Positions 26,026 through 34,391 of a stretch of 64,000 bases of DNA are shown here, piece by piece; position 1 is the stretch's first letter, and each line of letters starts with the position of its first letter. Position numbers and translations under genes: made by a program. The stretch comes from Bacteroidaceae bacterium. Lineage in GTDB: Bacteria; Bacteroidota; Bacteroidia; Bacteroidales; Bacteroidaceae. Below the pieces are notes generated by a model. The model saw nothing but the letters and a program-made list of their open reading frames with translations. It was not told the DNA's origin and ran no database searches. The stretch lies in NCBI GenBank assembly GCA_017547385.1, contig JAFYPU010000018.1, forward strand, positions 1 through 64,000, written 5' to 3'.

Positions 26026-26625
26026 ATGAGACACGAAATGCCCACATTGCTCTATGCGACGGATGCACTGACTCCGCACATGAGTGCCGAGACGCTGAAG
26101 TTCCACTATGGTCAGCATTTGCGAACCTATGTGGACAACCTCAACAAATTGATTGAAGGAACACCGTATGAGGATCTGGAATTGGAAGAAATCGTGTGTA
26201 AGGCTTCGGGAAGCCTCTTCAACAACGCTGCTCAAGTCTGGAACCACATCTTCTTCTTTGACACATTGACTCCTTTCCCGTCGCCGATGCCCGAAGTGGT
26301 GGACGAAGCGCTGCATGCCTCCTTCGGTTCAGTGGAACACTTCCGCCGAAAATTGTTCGATGCTTCCATGGGACTGTTTGGTTCGGGATGGGTGTGGTTG
26401 GTCGCCAATGACAAATGCCAACTCACCATCATCGTGGAACCAAACGCCGGGACACCGATTACCAAAGGCTATGTACCACTACTGACTGTGGATGTGTGGG
26501 AACATGCTTACTACATCGACCATCGCAACCGACGGGCCGACTATTTGCAAGCACTATGGCAACTCTTTGATTGGCAACGCGTGGCCGAGCGAATGGCCGG
26601 TGCACAATGCAACATCTACTTCTGA
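26026..26625 (+). CDS. sodB: Cytoplasmic Fe/Mn superoxide dismutase
   Basis: A 199-residue enzyme without signal peptide that dismutates superoxide. Metal ligands: His in FHYGQHLRTYV, His in AAQVWNHIFFF, and Asp and His in DVWEHAYY. The GSGWVWLV segment and the Gln before VWNH favour the iron/cambialistic branch. The frame extends 34 codons upstream to 25924, but the -7 box lies inside that part, so the ATG at 26026 (MRHEMPTLLY) is used. A rubredoxin gene follows 80 bp later, suggesting a joint role in oxygen tolerance. A second, exported homologue is encoded at 59046. Confidence 0.93.
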   Translation: MRHEMPTLLYATDALTPHMSAETLKFHYGQHLRTYVDNLNKLIEGTPYEDLELEEIVCKASGSLFNNAAQVWNHIFFFDTLTPFPSPMPEVVDEALHASFGSVEHFRRKLFDASMGLFGSGWVWLVANDKCQLTIIVEPNAGTPITKGYVPLLTVDVWEHAYYIDHRNRRADYLQALWQLFDWQRVAERMAGAQCNIYF

Positions 26626-26705
26626 CAAAAGAAACAACCAACCCGAGAAGCATCTGCACATTCGGGAAAAACAAAAAGTAAGAACCTCAAACAAAAACAA
26701 ACATC

Positions 26706-26867
26706 ATGAAAAAGTATCGCTGCACAGTGTGTGATTGGGTGTACGACCCGGCCACAGGAGACCCCGATGGCGGCATAGCCCCCGGAACCCCGTTTGAAGA
26801 CATCGCCGACGATTGGGTATGCCCTCTCTGCGGAGTGGGGAAAGAAGACTTTGAAGAGGTGGAATAA
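26706..26867 (+). CDS. rub: Rubredoxin
   Basis: A complete 53-residue rubredoxin, beginning [15 protein letters not shown] and containing both iron-binding knuckles, CTVC near residue 6 and CPLC near residue 39, with the usual aromatic residues (Y11-type WVYDP, W37-type DDWVC). It carries single electrons, typically to peroxide- or superoxide-reducing enzymes. It lies 80 bp downstream of sodB and ahead of a terminator. Confidence 0.96.
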   Translation: MKKYRCTVCDWVYDPATGDPDGGIAPGTPFEDIADDWVCPLCGVGKEDFEEVE

Positions 26868-26896
26868 CTCCTCTCTCTCTATTTACACTTAATCAA

Positions 26897-26930
26897 TTCC
26901 TACGGCTCATGGATGCCGTGGGGATTTTTT
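26897..26930 (+). terminator. Terminator after rubredoxin
   Basis: CCTACGGC pairs with GCCGTGGG across a short loop, followed by GATTTTTT. The remaining bases up to 27095 contain an imperfect inverted repeat GGACATA...TATGTCC (26978-27015) and nothing else recognisable. Confidence 0.65.
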
Positions 26931-27095
26931 ATTGTGCTTATATGGTTTTGTGGTAACATTTTTTGAGAACAAAAAAGGACATAACGGCCACTCAAAAAGC
27001 GTAAGTATGTCCTTAATGGCTCGAAAAGTTGTTTTTCAGGGGAAATAGAATACTGTTGGAGGCTTTTTGCTCAATGAAAGAGTGGAGCAAATCAC

Positions 27096-27103
27096 TATTT
27101 TTG
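27096..27103 (+). promoter_or_regulatory. Predicted -7 box of the AraC-family gene
   Basis: TATTTTTG matches TAnnTTTG and lies 20 bp before ATG 27124. It lies downstream of the alternative ATG at 27067, which therefore cannot be used from this promoter. Confidence 0.5.
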
Positions 27104-27123
27104 CCGCATCAATTTCTACAACA

Positions 27124-28032
27124 ATGAAACGAACACTTGACGAAGCTTTTTACGTAAATTTCAACATGGTGGCCCAAAGCGACCATGCCTATTACACAAG
27201 CAACGATTTGTGTGTGGTACCACTTTTATCCCCACAAAAAGATTTTCGCAGCATACGCATGGGAGACTTGCTCTTGGTTTTCTGCCAGAAAGGTTGGATG
27301 CGTCTGAGTCTGAATGGTCGGGAACACCGATTGGAAAGCACAGACCTGCTAATCTGTCTCCCCTCCACCCTGATTTCGGACGTGGAGCAAAGTGGCGACT
27401 GCGAGGGCGGAATGATATTTGTCTCAAAGCAATTGTTGGAGAATTCTTTCCGAAACGTCTACAACCTGTTTGACAAATATCTCTACATCAGCGAAAATCC
27501 CGTAATACATCTCGGAAAAGACGGCCTGCATTCGAGCAGCCTGTGCTTTCAAACCCTGCGAGAGAAGATTACACAAAAAGAACATCCCTACCAGAAAGAA
27601 ATCGCGACACTCTTGCTGCGTGCCTGCTTCTTCGAATTGATGGGATGCTTCGATGCACAAACAATCTCGACAGAAGCACATGTCCGAAAGTTCAGCCAAG
27701 GCGAACGATTGGTGAAGCACTTTTTGCAGATGCTGGGAACGGACGAAGTGAAACAACGTTTCGTTACCGATTATGCCTCACGCCTATGTGTTACACCCAA
27801 ATATCTCTCAGCCGTGTGCAAAAGCGTAACCGGAAAAACCGCCGCCGAATGGATTGACGAATTTGTGGTGCGCGAAGCACGCCACCAGCTGCTGAACACG
27901 GACAAAACCATCAAAGAGATTTCTCTGCAGTTGGGCTTTCCCAATCTCTCATTCTTCGGGAAATACATCAAAACGAAGCTCGGCACCTCCCCCACTCAAT
28001 TCAGAATGTCGGCTCGACAAGGAGAAAAATAG
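27124..28032 (+). CDS. AraC-family transcriptional regulator
   Basis: A 302-residue cytoplasmic regulator: cupin-like sensor half (about 1-170; MGDLLLVFCQKGWMRLSLNG) and a C-terminal double helix-turn-helix (about 205-302) with the family signature LGFPNLSFFGKYIKTKLGTSPTQFR. The start is set at 27124 (MKRTLDEAFYVNF) by the -7 box. This subgroup of short-cupin AraC proteins is common in Bacteroidales. The target is unknown; the oxidative-stress genes upstream and the convergent membrane regulator are the nearest candidates. Confidence 0.87.
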   Translation: MKRTLDEAFYVNFNMVAQSDHAYYTSNDLCVVPLLSPQKDFRSIRMGDLLLVFCQKGWMRLSLNGREHRLESTDLLICLPSTLISDVEQSGDCEGGMIFVSKQLLENSFRNVYNLFDKYLYISENPVIHLGKDGLHSSSLCFQTLREKITQKEHPYQKEIATLLLRACFFELMGCFDAQTISTEAHVRKFSQGERLVKHFLQMLGTDEVKQRFVTDYASRLCVTPKYLSAVCKSVTGKTAAEWIDEFVVREARHQLLNTDKTIKEISLQLGFPNLSFFGKYIKTKLGTSPTQFRMSARQGEK

Positions 28033-28046
28033 CCTTCCCAACAAAC

Positions 28047-28091
28047 AAAACAAACCATGGAGCACCCGTCCGATGCTCCATGGTTTGTTTT
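28047..28091. terminator. Bidirectional terminator between two regulator genes
   Basis: AAAACAAACCATGGAGCA and its complement form an 18-bp stem, with A and T runs on the two sides. Confidence 0.88.
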
Positions 28092-28120
28092 TTCCCTCAA
28101 CGATAAAGGGCAAAGCCGCT

Positions 28121-29254
28121 TCATGCCCCCTTTTCGCTTTCCAACGATGCCTTTTCGCGCATGGCAAGAAGTGCATTATACCATTCTTGCAGAGAACAAT
28201 TCTCATAACGTTCAAAATTGACCTCTGCCGTTTTTTGGGCACGAAAACCTACACGCTCAAACTGCTTCAAGTCCGTCATCTCACCCACCGTCAGCATGCG
28301 TTTCATCTCTGCCACCCGATAGCGATTGATGTATTCGTGAATGTCATTATATCCCTGCGAACGCAAACTCTGAAGCACCAAGTGTCGATTGAACCCCGAG
28401 AGGCGGCAAAGCTTGTCGCGATTAAACAGACAATCCACAAAAGGCTTCTCATGCTGCATCAGATACTCCATCACTTCGAAGCGTCGCAAGTTGGCAGCAT
28501 TGAAGTCCTCACGTTCCGATTCTGACACCTCGGCAGACGTAGGACGCGTTTCCACCAAGTGAAAGTCCGGCCACTGAATGCGCTCTATCACCGGACGTAT
28601 GATGCGAAATGACAGAAACAAATTCACAACCGTGAACAAAAATATGTAAACGATGAGCAGCGAAAACGAGAAGCGAATGGTTATCACCAGAAACAGAATC
28701 GTGATGACACCCAACAACGTTCCGTAAACAGTGAGATAACCCGGTATTTCCATCTTGCGTACCAAGCGATGCGGCAACCGAAATATATTGATAATGTAGT
28801 AGCCAGAAAGTAGCAAAGCCGCCAATCGCAACAATACATCCCCACTCAAGAAATAACGGCGCACATCCTCACCACTGAAAATCTGTGCAAAATTACTGCC
28901 CAGCACAACTCCCACTGCATAGACACAAATCAGCACAATGGCAGGCAAGGCATAACCCCACATGCGTCCCCACTGCAGATATCCCGGCATACACAAGCCC
29001 AAGGGATAAATGCTCTGCAAGAACGAGCAGACCAGCAGATACACCAACAACACCGGGTGCAGCACTCCCAATGCCGGCATGGGAGCCATTGCGACATATA
29101 ACATTGCGCCCCCATACATCAAGCAAAATATCAGCATCACCCAGGCTTGAGCCAGAAAGCTCACACTGCGTCGGGCAAAATAGAACAGCACCACGCTCAT
29201 CATCAGATGCGCCACCGCTGCAAACTCTGTCGTAACTAAAATCAATCTATCCAT
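28121..29254 (-). CDS. Membrane-anchored AraC-type regulator
   Basis: A 377-residue protein with about seven hydrophobic segments in residues 1-225 (for example LTVYGTLLGVITILFLVITI) followed by a cytoplasmic DNA-binding half (about 260-377) of AraC type: FNRDKLCRLSGFNRHLVLQS, then DIHEYINRYRVAEMKRML and QFERVGFRAQKTAEVNFERY. Membrane-bound AraC proteins of this layout are typical of Prevotella-like species; signals and targets are unknown. The ATG at 29254 (MDRLILVTTEF) is used rather than 29293, because the promoter TATCTTTG lies between them. That promoter is carried by a repeat shared with folP and the giant glycosidase. Confidence 0.82.
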   Translation of the reverse strand: MDRLILVTTEFAAVAHLMMSVVLFYFARRSVSFLAQAWVMLIFCLMYGGAMLYVAMAPMPALGVLHPVLLVYLLVCSFLQSIYPLGLCMPGYLQWGRMWGYALPAIVLICVYAVGVVLGSNFAQIFSGEDVRRYFLSGDVLLRLAALLLSGYYIINIFRLPHRLVRKMEIPGYLTVYGTLLGVITILFLVITIRFSFSLLIVYIFLFTVVNLFLSFRIIRPVIERIQWPDFHLVETRPTSAEVSESEREDFNAANLRRFEVMEYLMQHEKPFVDCLFNRDKLCRLSGFNRHLVLQSLRSQGYNDIHEYINRYRVAEMKRMLTVGEMTDLKQFERVGFRAQKTAEVNFERYENCSLQEWYNALLAMREKASLESEKGA

Positions 29255-29260
29255 CACAAG

Positions 29261-29418
29261 GGGCAAAGATAGCGCAAGGCGAGAGCAGGACAAAACAAAA
29301 GCCTCGGTTTTTGTTTTTCATGCCGAGCCGCAGCCTATCTTGGGCGAAGCCAAAGTGCGCAAGGCGAGAGCAGGACAAAAGGAAAACTTGTTTTTCTTCT
29401 GTCATGCCGAGCCGAAGC
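29261..29418 (-). repeat. Promoter-bearing repeat, two head-to-tail copies
   Basis: Copy 1 (29261-29342) and copy 2 (29343-29418) share GCGCAAGGCGAGAGCAGGAC, a T-rich hairpin, and CATGCCGAGCCG. In copy 1 the minus strand reads TTTG (29294-29291), 19 bp, TATCTTTG (29271-29264), the promoter of the membrane regulator. In copy 2 the corresponding -7 box is destroyed (GCACTTTG). Other copies lie at 33330 and 50656. Confidence 0.82.
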
Positions 29419-29426
29419 AACCATAC

Positions 29427-29700
29427 CCCTTGGTGCTTGCAATGCTTGGTGAAAAGCACGCTTACGTCCATCGACAAGCACTCTCGATGAATTATCATGC
29501 GGATGAAACAAACGTTTCATGCGGATGGAATGTTCGTTTCATGCGGATGAAACATTCATTCCATCGTGATGATAATTGAGAGAAAAGGCATTTCTTCACC
29601 AACGAGAAGGCCTCTGCACTTGTGCGAAAGTCCCGAACATGAGCATTCTCACCAACCGAAGAACCAAGAGAAAGCCAAGTGAGCTGAATGAAATGCAAAG
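29427..29700 (+). repeat. Intergenic element with four TCATGCG units at 22-bp period, copy A
   Basis: Core words TCATGCGGATGA begin at 29495, 29517 (variant TCATGCGGATGG), 29539 and, degenerate, 29561: exactly 22 bp apart. Flanks (CGACAAGCACTCTCG before, CCTCTGCACTTGTGCGAAAG after) match the inverted copy at 58730-58990, so the element is ~260 bp with an internal array. It lies upstream of the glycine-lipid genes. No reading frame in it looks real. Confidence 0.8.
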
Positions 29701-29838
29701 AAAAGCCAAACTCTTTAAGGCTGAATCCGCGGCTCCTCCGGTTTATTTCATAACGTTGCACCGGCCGGTTGCCCCTGCGATGCTGATAGTTTCTTACTTT
29801 TCTTCTCAATATGTGAGTAATGGTTAAAATGTTTTTAC

Positions 29839-29846
29839 TACTTTTG
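29839..29846 (+). promoter_or_regulatory. Predicted -7 box of the glycine-lipid operon
   Basis: TACTTTTG matches TAnnTTTG, 26 bp before the first gene of the pair. Confidence 0.5.
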
Positions 29847-29872
29847 CGCTAACTCTCTTCGTTTTCTTTTGT

Positions 29873-30700
29873 ATGAACAACGATAAAATCTCAACCATCG
29901 ACATCGAAAAGGTGTTGCGCGACAAAGCGGGAGCAAAAGCGCGTTACGTGCCGGGATTCGTCGTACAGTGGCTCAAGCGCATTGTGCACCAGGACGAAAT
30001 CAACGACTTTCTGCATCGCGTAGGTGATAAACAGGGCGTACCTTGGCTGGACGACTGCATCGACTATCTCGACTTTAAGTTCGACGTGCAAGGAGCAGAA
30101 AACCTTCCCGACCCCACAGACGGCCGTCGCTACACCTTTGTCAGCAATCACCCGTTGGGCGGTCCGGACGGCATTGCTCTGGGATCTGTATTGGGGCATC
30201 AGTATGAAGGCCGCATCAAATTCCTGGTTAACGATTTGTTGATGAACTTGCAGGGATTGGCCCCGCTCTTCATCCCCATCAACAAGACGGGAGCGCAAAG
30301 CCGCCACTTTCCGGCTATGGTGGAAGCGGGATTCAAGAGCGACAATCACATAATCATGTTTCCCGCCGGGCTTTGTTCGCGCAAGCAGGGAGGGGTAATT
30401 CAAGACCTGACTTGGCAGAAGACGTTTATTACCAAAAGCGTGGAAACAGAGCGTGATGTTATACCCATCTGGTTCGGCGGCCGCAATTCTGATTTCTTCT
30501 ACGCTCTGGCTAATCTCTGCGGACGCCTGCATCTCAAGTTCAACGTAGCCATGTTGTTTCTCGCAGACGAAATGTTCAAAAACCGCCATAAGACATTCAC
30601 CATAAAGATTGGCCGTCCCATTCCTTGGCAAACTTTCGATGGTTCGCGCACGCCGGCCGAATGGGCAGCCCATGTACGTGAGGTGGTTTACCAACTATAA
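29873..30700 (+). CDS. glsA: Glycine-lipid O-acyltransferase (PlsC-like)
   Basis: A 275-residue lysophospholipid-acyltransferase-fold protein. The acyltransferase block is SNHPLGGPDGIALG (about residues 90-103), followed by PLFIPINKTG and MFPAGLCSRKQGG. In Bacteroides thetaiotaomicron the GlsB/GlsA pair makes glycine lipids: GlsB N-acylates glycine and GlsA adds the second fatty acid to the hydroxyl of the first chain. The adjacent GNAT-type gene here fits that pair, although the order (glsA first) may differ. Peripheral or membrane-associated at the inner membrane. The gene name rests on this context; a generic 1-acylglycerol-phosphate acyltransferase is the alternative. Confidence 0.8.
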   Translation: MNNDKISTIDIEKVLRDKAGAKARYVPGFVVQWLKRIVHQDEINDFLHRVGDKQGVPWLDDCIDYLDFKFDVQGAENLPDPTDGRRYTFVSNHPLGGPDGIALGSVLGHQYEGRIKFLVNDLLMNLQGLAPLFIPINKTGAQSRHFPAMVEAGFKSDNHIIMFPAGLCSRKQGGVIQDLTWQKTFITKSVETERDVIPIWFGGRNSDFFYALANLCGRLHLKFNVAMLFLADEMFKNRHKTFTIKIGRPIPWQTFDGSRTPAEWAAHVREVVYQL

Positions 30701-30774
30701 ATACTCAAAAGCCTCCCACGAAGCTTCACACCAGACATATCCTTAGCCCACACATATTACATATAAGAGAATAT

Positions 30775-31752
30775 ATGGAACAAATCATCGCTCCCGTTGA
30801 CCGCGAGTTGCTGAAAGCCGAGCTCACACCCGAACGTCGTCTACGCTCCACGAATAAGAGCAACAACGAAATTTACATCCTCACTTACCAACAAGCCCCC
30901 AACGTGGTGCGCGAGATTGGTCGCTTGCGCGAAATAGCTTTCCGCGCGGCCGGAGGTGGAACGGGCAAGGCTCTTGACCTGGACGAGTTTGACACGTGCG
31001 AGCATCCTTATTATCAACTCATCGTGTGGAATCCCGAATGCGAGGAAATCTTGGGCGGTTATCGCTTCTTGCCCGGCAGCGAAATTGAATTCGACGCAGA
31101 AGGACAGCCCAAGCTTGCAACGGGGCACATGTTCCACTTCTCCGAAGAGTTCATCCGTTCTTACATCCGCGAAACCGTTGAGCTGGGGCGTTCGTTCGTT
31201 ACGCTGGAATACCAAAGCACACGGGCACTGAGCAAGGGCCTCTTTGCGCTCGACAACCTTTGGGACGGATTGGGTGCGCTCACCGTGGTAATTCCCGGCG
31301 TGCGCTACTTCTTTGGCAAAATGACCATGTATCCCAGCTTCAATCCCAAGGCGCGAGACATGATACTATTTTTCCTGAACAAACACTTCGGCGACAAAGC
31401 CGGTCTCGTGCGCCCCAACACACCGCTTCAAATCGGCACTGATCCGAAAGAACTGGAGAAACTTTTCTGCGAGGACGACTTCAAGGCCGACTATCGCATA
31501 CTGAACACGGAAGTGCGTCGGCTCGGCTTCAACATCCCTCCGCTGGTGAATGCTTACATGGGACTGAGTCCCACAATGCGTGTGTTTGGCACCGCCGTCA
31601 ATCACGAATTCGGCGAGGTAGAGGAAACGGGCATCTTGATTGCCGTGGACGAAATCCTGGAGCAGAAACGAATGCGCTACATCGACACTTTCATGGAGGA
31701 ACATCCCGAGGCCAAAGACATATTCCGCGATGTTTTCGTGAAGAAAAGCTAA
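30775..31752 (+). CDS. glsB: Glycine N-acyltransferase of glycine-lipid synthesis (OlsB-like GNAT)
   Basis: A 325-residue protein of the OlsB/hemolysin-like acyltransferase family. Recognisable: EIGRLREIAFRAAGGGTGKA, then YYQLIVWNPECEEILGGYRF and the ELGRSFVTLEYQ segment (about 136-147). It would transfer a 3-hydroxy fatty acyl chain from acyl carrier protein to the amino group of glycine (or a similar amino acid) before GlsA acts. It begins 74 bp after glsA and ends at a terminator, so the two genes make a transcription unit. Which amino acid is used cannot be read from the sequence. Confidence 0.82.
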   Translation: MEQIIAPVDRELLKAELTPERRLRSTNKSNNEIYILTYQQAPNVVREIGRLREIAFRAAGGGTGKALDLDEFDTCEHPYYQLIVWNPECEEILGGYRFLPGSEIEFDAEGQPKLATGHMFHFSEEFIRSYIRETVELGRSFVTLEYQSTRALSKGLFALDNLWDGLGALTVVIPGVRYFFGKMTMYPSFNPKARDMILFFLNKHFGDKAGLVRPNTPLQIGTDPKELEKLFCEDDFKADYRILNTEVRRLGFNIPPLVNAYMGLSPTMRVFGTAVNHEFGEVEETGILIAVDEILEQKRMRYIDTFMEEHPEAKDIFRDVFVKKS

Positions 31753-31783
31753 GAGGGGAAAAGTGAAAGCCAAACCAATAAAA

Positions 31784-31825
31784 ATAGCGAGCACCGATGA
31801 CATTTCTGCCACCGGTGCTCGCTAT
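31784..31825. terminator. Bidirectional terminator between glsB and murF
   Basis: ATAGCGAGCACCG and its complement form a 13-bp stem between two convergent genes. Confidence 0.85.
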
Positions 31826-31894
31826 CTTATTATCGGAGAACAAGTGCCCTCGTCGGGGGACGAGGGCTCGGCTCTCGGGACACATTATAAATTA

Positions 31895-33235
31895 TTATAG
31901 CAGTTCGGGCAACACAAACAGACGCGTGCCGTTGCTGCCCTTGATGAGTATGAGTTTGTGATTGATGGGGGTTGCTGTCAAAGCCTGTTTCACATCTTCC
32001 ACTCCCTCAAACACGCGCACACGGGCATCCGCTGAGAGCGGTGAATGCTTCAGGGCTTTCTTGAAGCATTCGCCCACCAGCCAAACCTGGGCGCACGTCA
32101 TTGTCTGCAGGCGTTGAAGAATGCGGAGGTGCTCCTCATCCGATGCTTCGCCCAACTCGCGCATTTCCCCGAGAATTACCATCTTTTCGGCATCGGGCAT
32201 CAGACTGAAATTGTCAAGTGCCGCAGCCATGCTGGTGGGGTTGGCGTTATAGGCATCAATAATCAGATGGTTTCTGCCCGTGTCTGAAAATTCGGAACGC
32301 TGGTTTGAGGGACGATAACCGCTCAAGGCTTTCGACACGTCAGCCGCCAGCACTCCGTAGTGCGTACCCACAGCCGCTGCCGCCAAAACATTGTTGATGT
32401 TATAGGCACCGATGAGTTGCGTCTGCACCTCCTGCCAATCCTCTCCGGCTTTGCGCCAACGCAGCTGCAGGAACGGAGCACAAGCAATCACCTCGCCCTC
32501 GATTTCATACCCCATTCCGGGTTTTCCATAACGAATGCAAGGCATCCCGTCGGCCTCACGAACAAGCATTTCATCGTCGGCATTCAGAAAAATGAAGCCT
32601 CCGGACTTGCGGCGCAGATAGTCGTAGAGTTCAGCTTTCGTTTTAATCACACCCTCAAACGAGCCGAAGCCCTCAAGATGCGCCCGTCCCACGTTGGTGA
32701 TGAGTCCGGCATCGGCATCGGCAATGGCCGAAAGTTCCGCAATCTCACCCGGATGATTGGCACCGGTCTCGACGATGGCCACCTGATGTTCGGCGGTTAA
32801 TCGCAAGAGAGTCAGGGGAACGCCGATGTGATTATTGAGATTGCCCAGCGTGAAGAGCGTATTGAAACGCGCCGACAGCACTGCCGCCGTCAACTCCTTG
32901 GTCGTGGTCTTGCCATTGGTTCCCGTGATTTGCACAACGGGAGTTTTCAACGTCCGACGATGATGAGCGGCCAGTTGCTGCAGCGTTTTCAGCGCATCGT
33001 CAACCAAAATCAACCGACCATCGGCATGCTCTGCCGAAGCATCATAACCGGCAGCCTCGGCATCATCAATAACCGCATAAGCACAACCGGCCTCCAAGGC
33101 TTGCCGGGCAAAGGCATTGCCATTGAATGTTGCTCCTCGCAAAGCCACAAACAAACTGCCGGAGGGGCAGTTGCGCGTGTCGGTTGTTACCCGGCCGCAT
33201 TGGCAGAAGATGTTATAAAGTTCAGGTATGTTCAT
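31895..33235 (-). CDS. murF: UDP-N-acetylmuramoyl-tripeptide--D-alanyl-D-alanine ligase
   Basis: A 446-residue Mur ligase that adds D-Ala-D-Ala to the muramoyl tripeptide, the last cytoplasmic step of the peptidoglycan precursor. N-terminal UDP-binding domain (DTRNCPSGSLFVALRG), ATP-binding loop ITGTNGKTTTKEL (about 101-113), the NLNNHIGVPLTLL segment and AYNANPTSM (about 330) of the C-terminal domain. The ATG at 33235 (MNIPELYNIF) is preferred; 15 further upstream codons in frame have no family likeness. It stands alone rather than in a dcw cluster, as usual in Bacteroidota. Confidence 0.95.
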   Translation of the reverse strand: MNIPELYNIFCQCGRVTTDTRNCPSGSLFVALRGATFNGNAFARQALEAGCAYAVIDDAEAAGYDASAEHADGRLILVDDALKTLQQLAAHHRRTLKTPVVQITGTNGKTTTKELTAAVLSARFNTLFTLGNLNNHIGVPLTLLRLTAEHQVAIVETGANHPGEIAELSAIADADAGLITNVGRAHLEGFGSFEGVIKTKAELYDYLRRKSGGFIFLNADDEMLVREADGMPCIRYGKPGMGYEIEGEVIACAPFLQLRWRKAGEDWQEVQTQLIGAYNINNVLAAAAVGTHYGVLAADVSKALSGYRPSNQRSEFSDTGRNHLIIDAYNANPTSMAAALDNFSLMPDAEKMVILGEMRELGEASDEEHLRILQRLQTMTCAQVWLVGECFKKALKHSPLSADARVRVFEGVEDVKQALTATPINHKLILIKGSNGTRLFVLPELL

Positions 33236-33329
33236 TTCTACTTCGAAAAGGTATTTGATATTTGCCGCGAAGTTATACAAAATTTATCGGAAGCCGGAGC
33301 ACCGATAAGGATATTCTGCACACTTTGCT

Positions 33330-33412
33330 GAAAGCCCAAGATAGGCGGCTCGGCATGACAGAAGAAAAACAAGTTTTCCTTTTGTCCTGCTCTCGCCTTG
33401 CACTATCTTTGT
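33330..33412 (+). repeat. Promoter-bearing repeat, third copy (drives folP)
   Basis: TTTG (33381-33384), 19 bp TCCTGCTCTCGCCTTGCAC, TATCTTTG (33404-33411). The 19-bp spacer differs from that in front of the membrane regulator by a single base. The upstream part holds CGGCTCGGCATGACAG and a T-rich hairpin as in the other copies. Confidence 0.82.
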
Positions 33413-33459
33413 CCACGGATACAGCGAGGCATAGCCTGCCGACAGAAAATTATGCCATC

Positions 33460-34329
33460 ATGACACACAATTCTTCAACACTCTCTCCCCTCTGCCCTCA
33501 CATGGTGAATGTGGGGGGACGACTCTTTGATTTGTCGGAACCGCAAGTGATGGGCATTGTGAACCTCACGCCCGACTCCTTCCACGCCGGCAGCCGCGTG
33601 CAGACGGAGGCAGCAATAGCCGAGCGCACTCTGCAAATGCAAACAGAGGGAGCGAGCATTTTGGACGTGGGAGCCTGCTCCACGCGTCCGGGTTCGCACG
33701 AAATCTCTGCCGAAGAGGAAATGGCACGATTGCGAGACGGCCTGACGGTGGTGCGCCGCGAAGCCCCCGACATGGTTCTGTCGGTTGACACCTACCGCGC
33801 CGATGTGGCACGCATGTGCGTAGAAGAATTCGGAGTGCACATCATCAACGACATCTCCGGAGGCCAACTGGATGCTCGCATGTTTCGCACCGTGGCAAGC
33901 CTTCGTGTTCCTTACATCCTCACTCACCTGCATGGCAACCCTTTTTCAGACAAGCAGGAACAGCTTGAAGGAGATGTGTTGAACCATGTATTTATTTCAT
34001 TGGCCAAACGCATCAACCATTTACGCGACATGGGAGTGGCCGACATCATTCTGGATCCGGGCTTCGGCCTCGGAAAGACCCAGCGACAGAATTTCGCACT
34101 CATGCGTGCACTTCCCGATTTCCGTGAATTCGGTCTGCCGTTATTGGTCGGCATTTCGCGCAAACGAATGGTGTGGCAGACGCTGCACACCACACCGGCC
34201 GAAGCCCTGAACGGCACCACCGTGCTCCACACCATGGCCTTGATGGCAGGTGTCAACATCTTGCGCGTTCACGATGTAGCACCGGCCATGGAAGCAGTAC
34301 GTCTGGTAAAAGCCCTGCGAGAGGCTTAA
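33460..34329 (+). CDS. folP: Dihydropteroate synthase
   Basis: A 289-residue TIM-barrel enzyme joining p-aminobenzoate to 6-hydroxymethyl-dihydropterin diphosphate in folate synthesis; the sulfonamide target. Signatures MGIVNLTPDSFHAGSR (about 26-41) and DVGACSTRPGS (about 64-74), the DISGG turn, and the C-terminal ISRKRMVW and HDVAP. The frame is open 66 codons upstream to 33262, but the promoter ends at 33411, so ATG 33460 (MTHNSSTLS) is the start. Followed after 62 bp by cdaA; the folP-cdaA order is common in Bacteroidetes. Confidence 0.95.
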   Translation: MTHNSSTLSPLCPHMVNVGGRLFDLSEPQVMGIVNLTPDSFHAGSRVQTEAAIAERTLQMQTEGASILDVGACSTRPGSHEISAEEEMARLRDGLTVVRREAPDMVLSVDTYRADVARMCVEEFGVHIINDISGGQLDARMFRTVASLRVPYILTHLHGNPFSDKQEQLEGDVLNHVFISLAKRINHLRDMGVADIILDPGFGLGKTQRQNFALMRALPDFREFGLPLLVGISRKRMVWQTLHTTPAEALNGTTVLHTMALMAGVNILRVHDVAPAMEAVRLVKALREA

Positions 34330-34391
34330 AACAACACAACGAGATACGCCAAGAAGCAACATAGTCAGTACAAAAAAAGCACAAACATCCC

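Noticed and set aside
26931..27060. Possible small RNA or riboswitch before the AraC gene
   Set aside because: Only an imperfect GGACATA/TATGTCC inverted repeat is visible; no known riboswitch consensus could be matched by eye.
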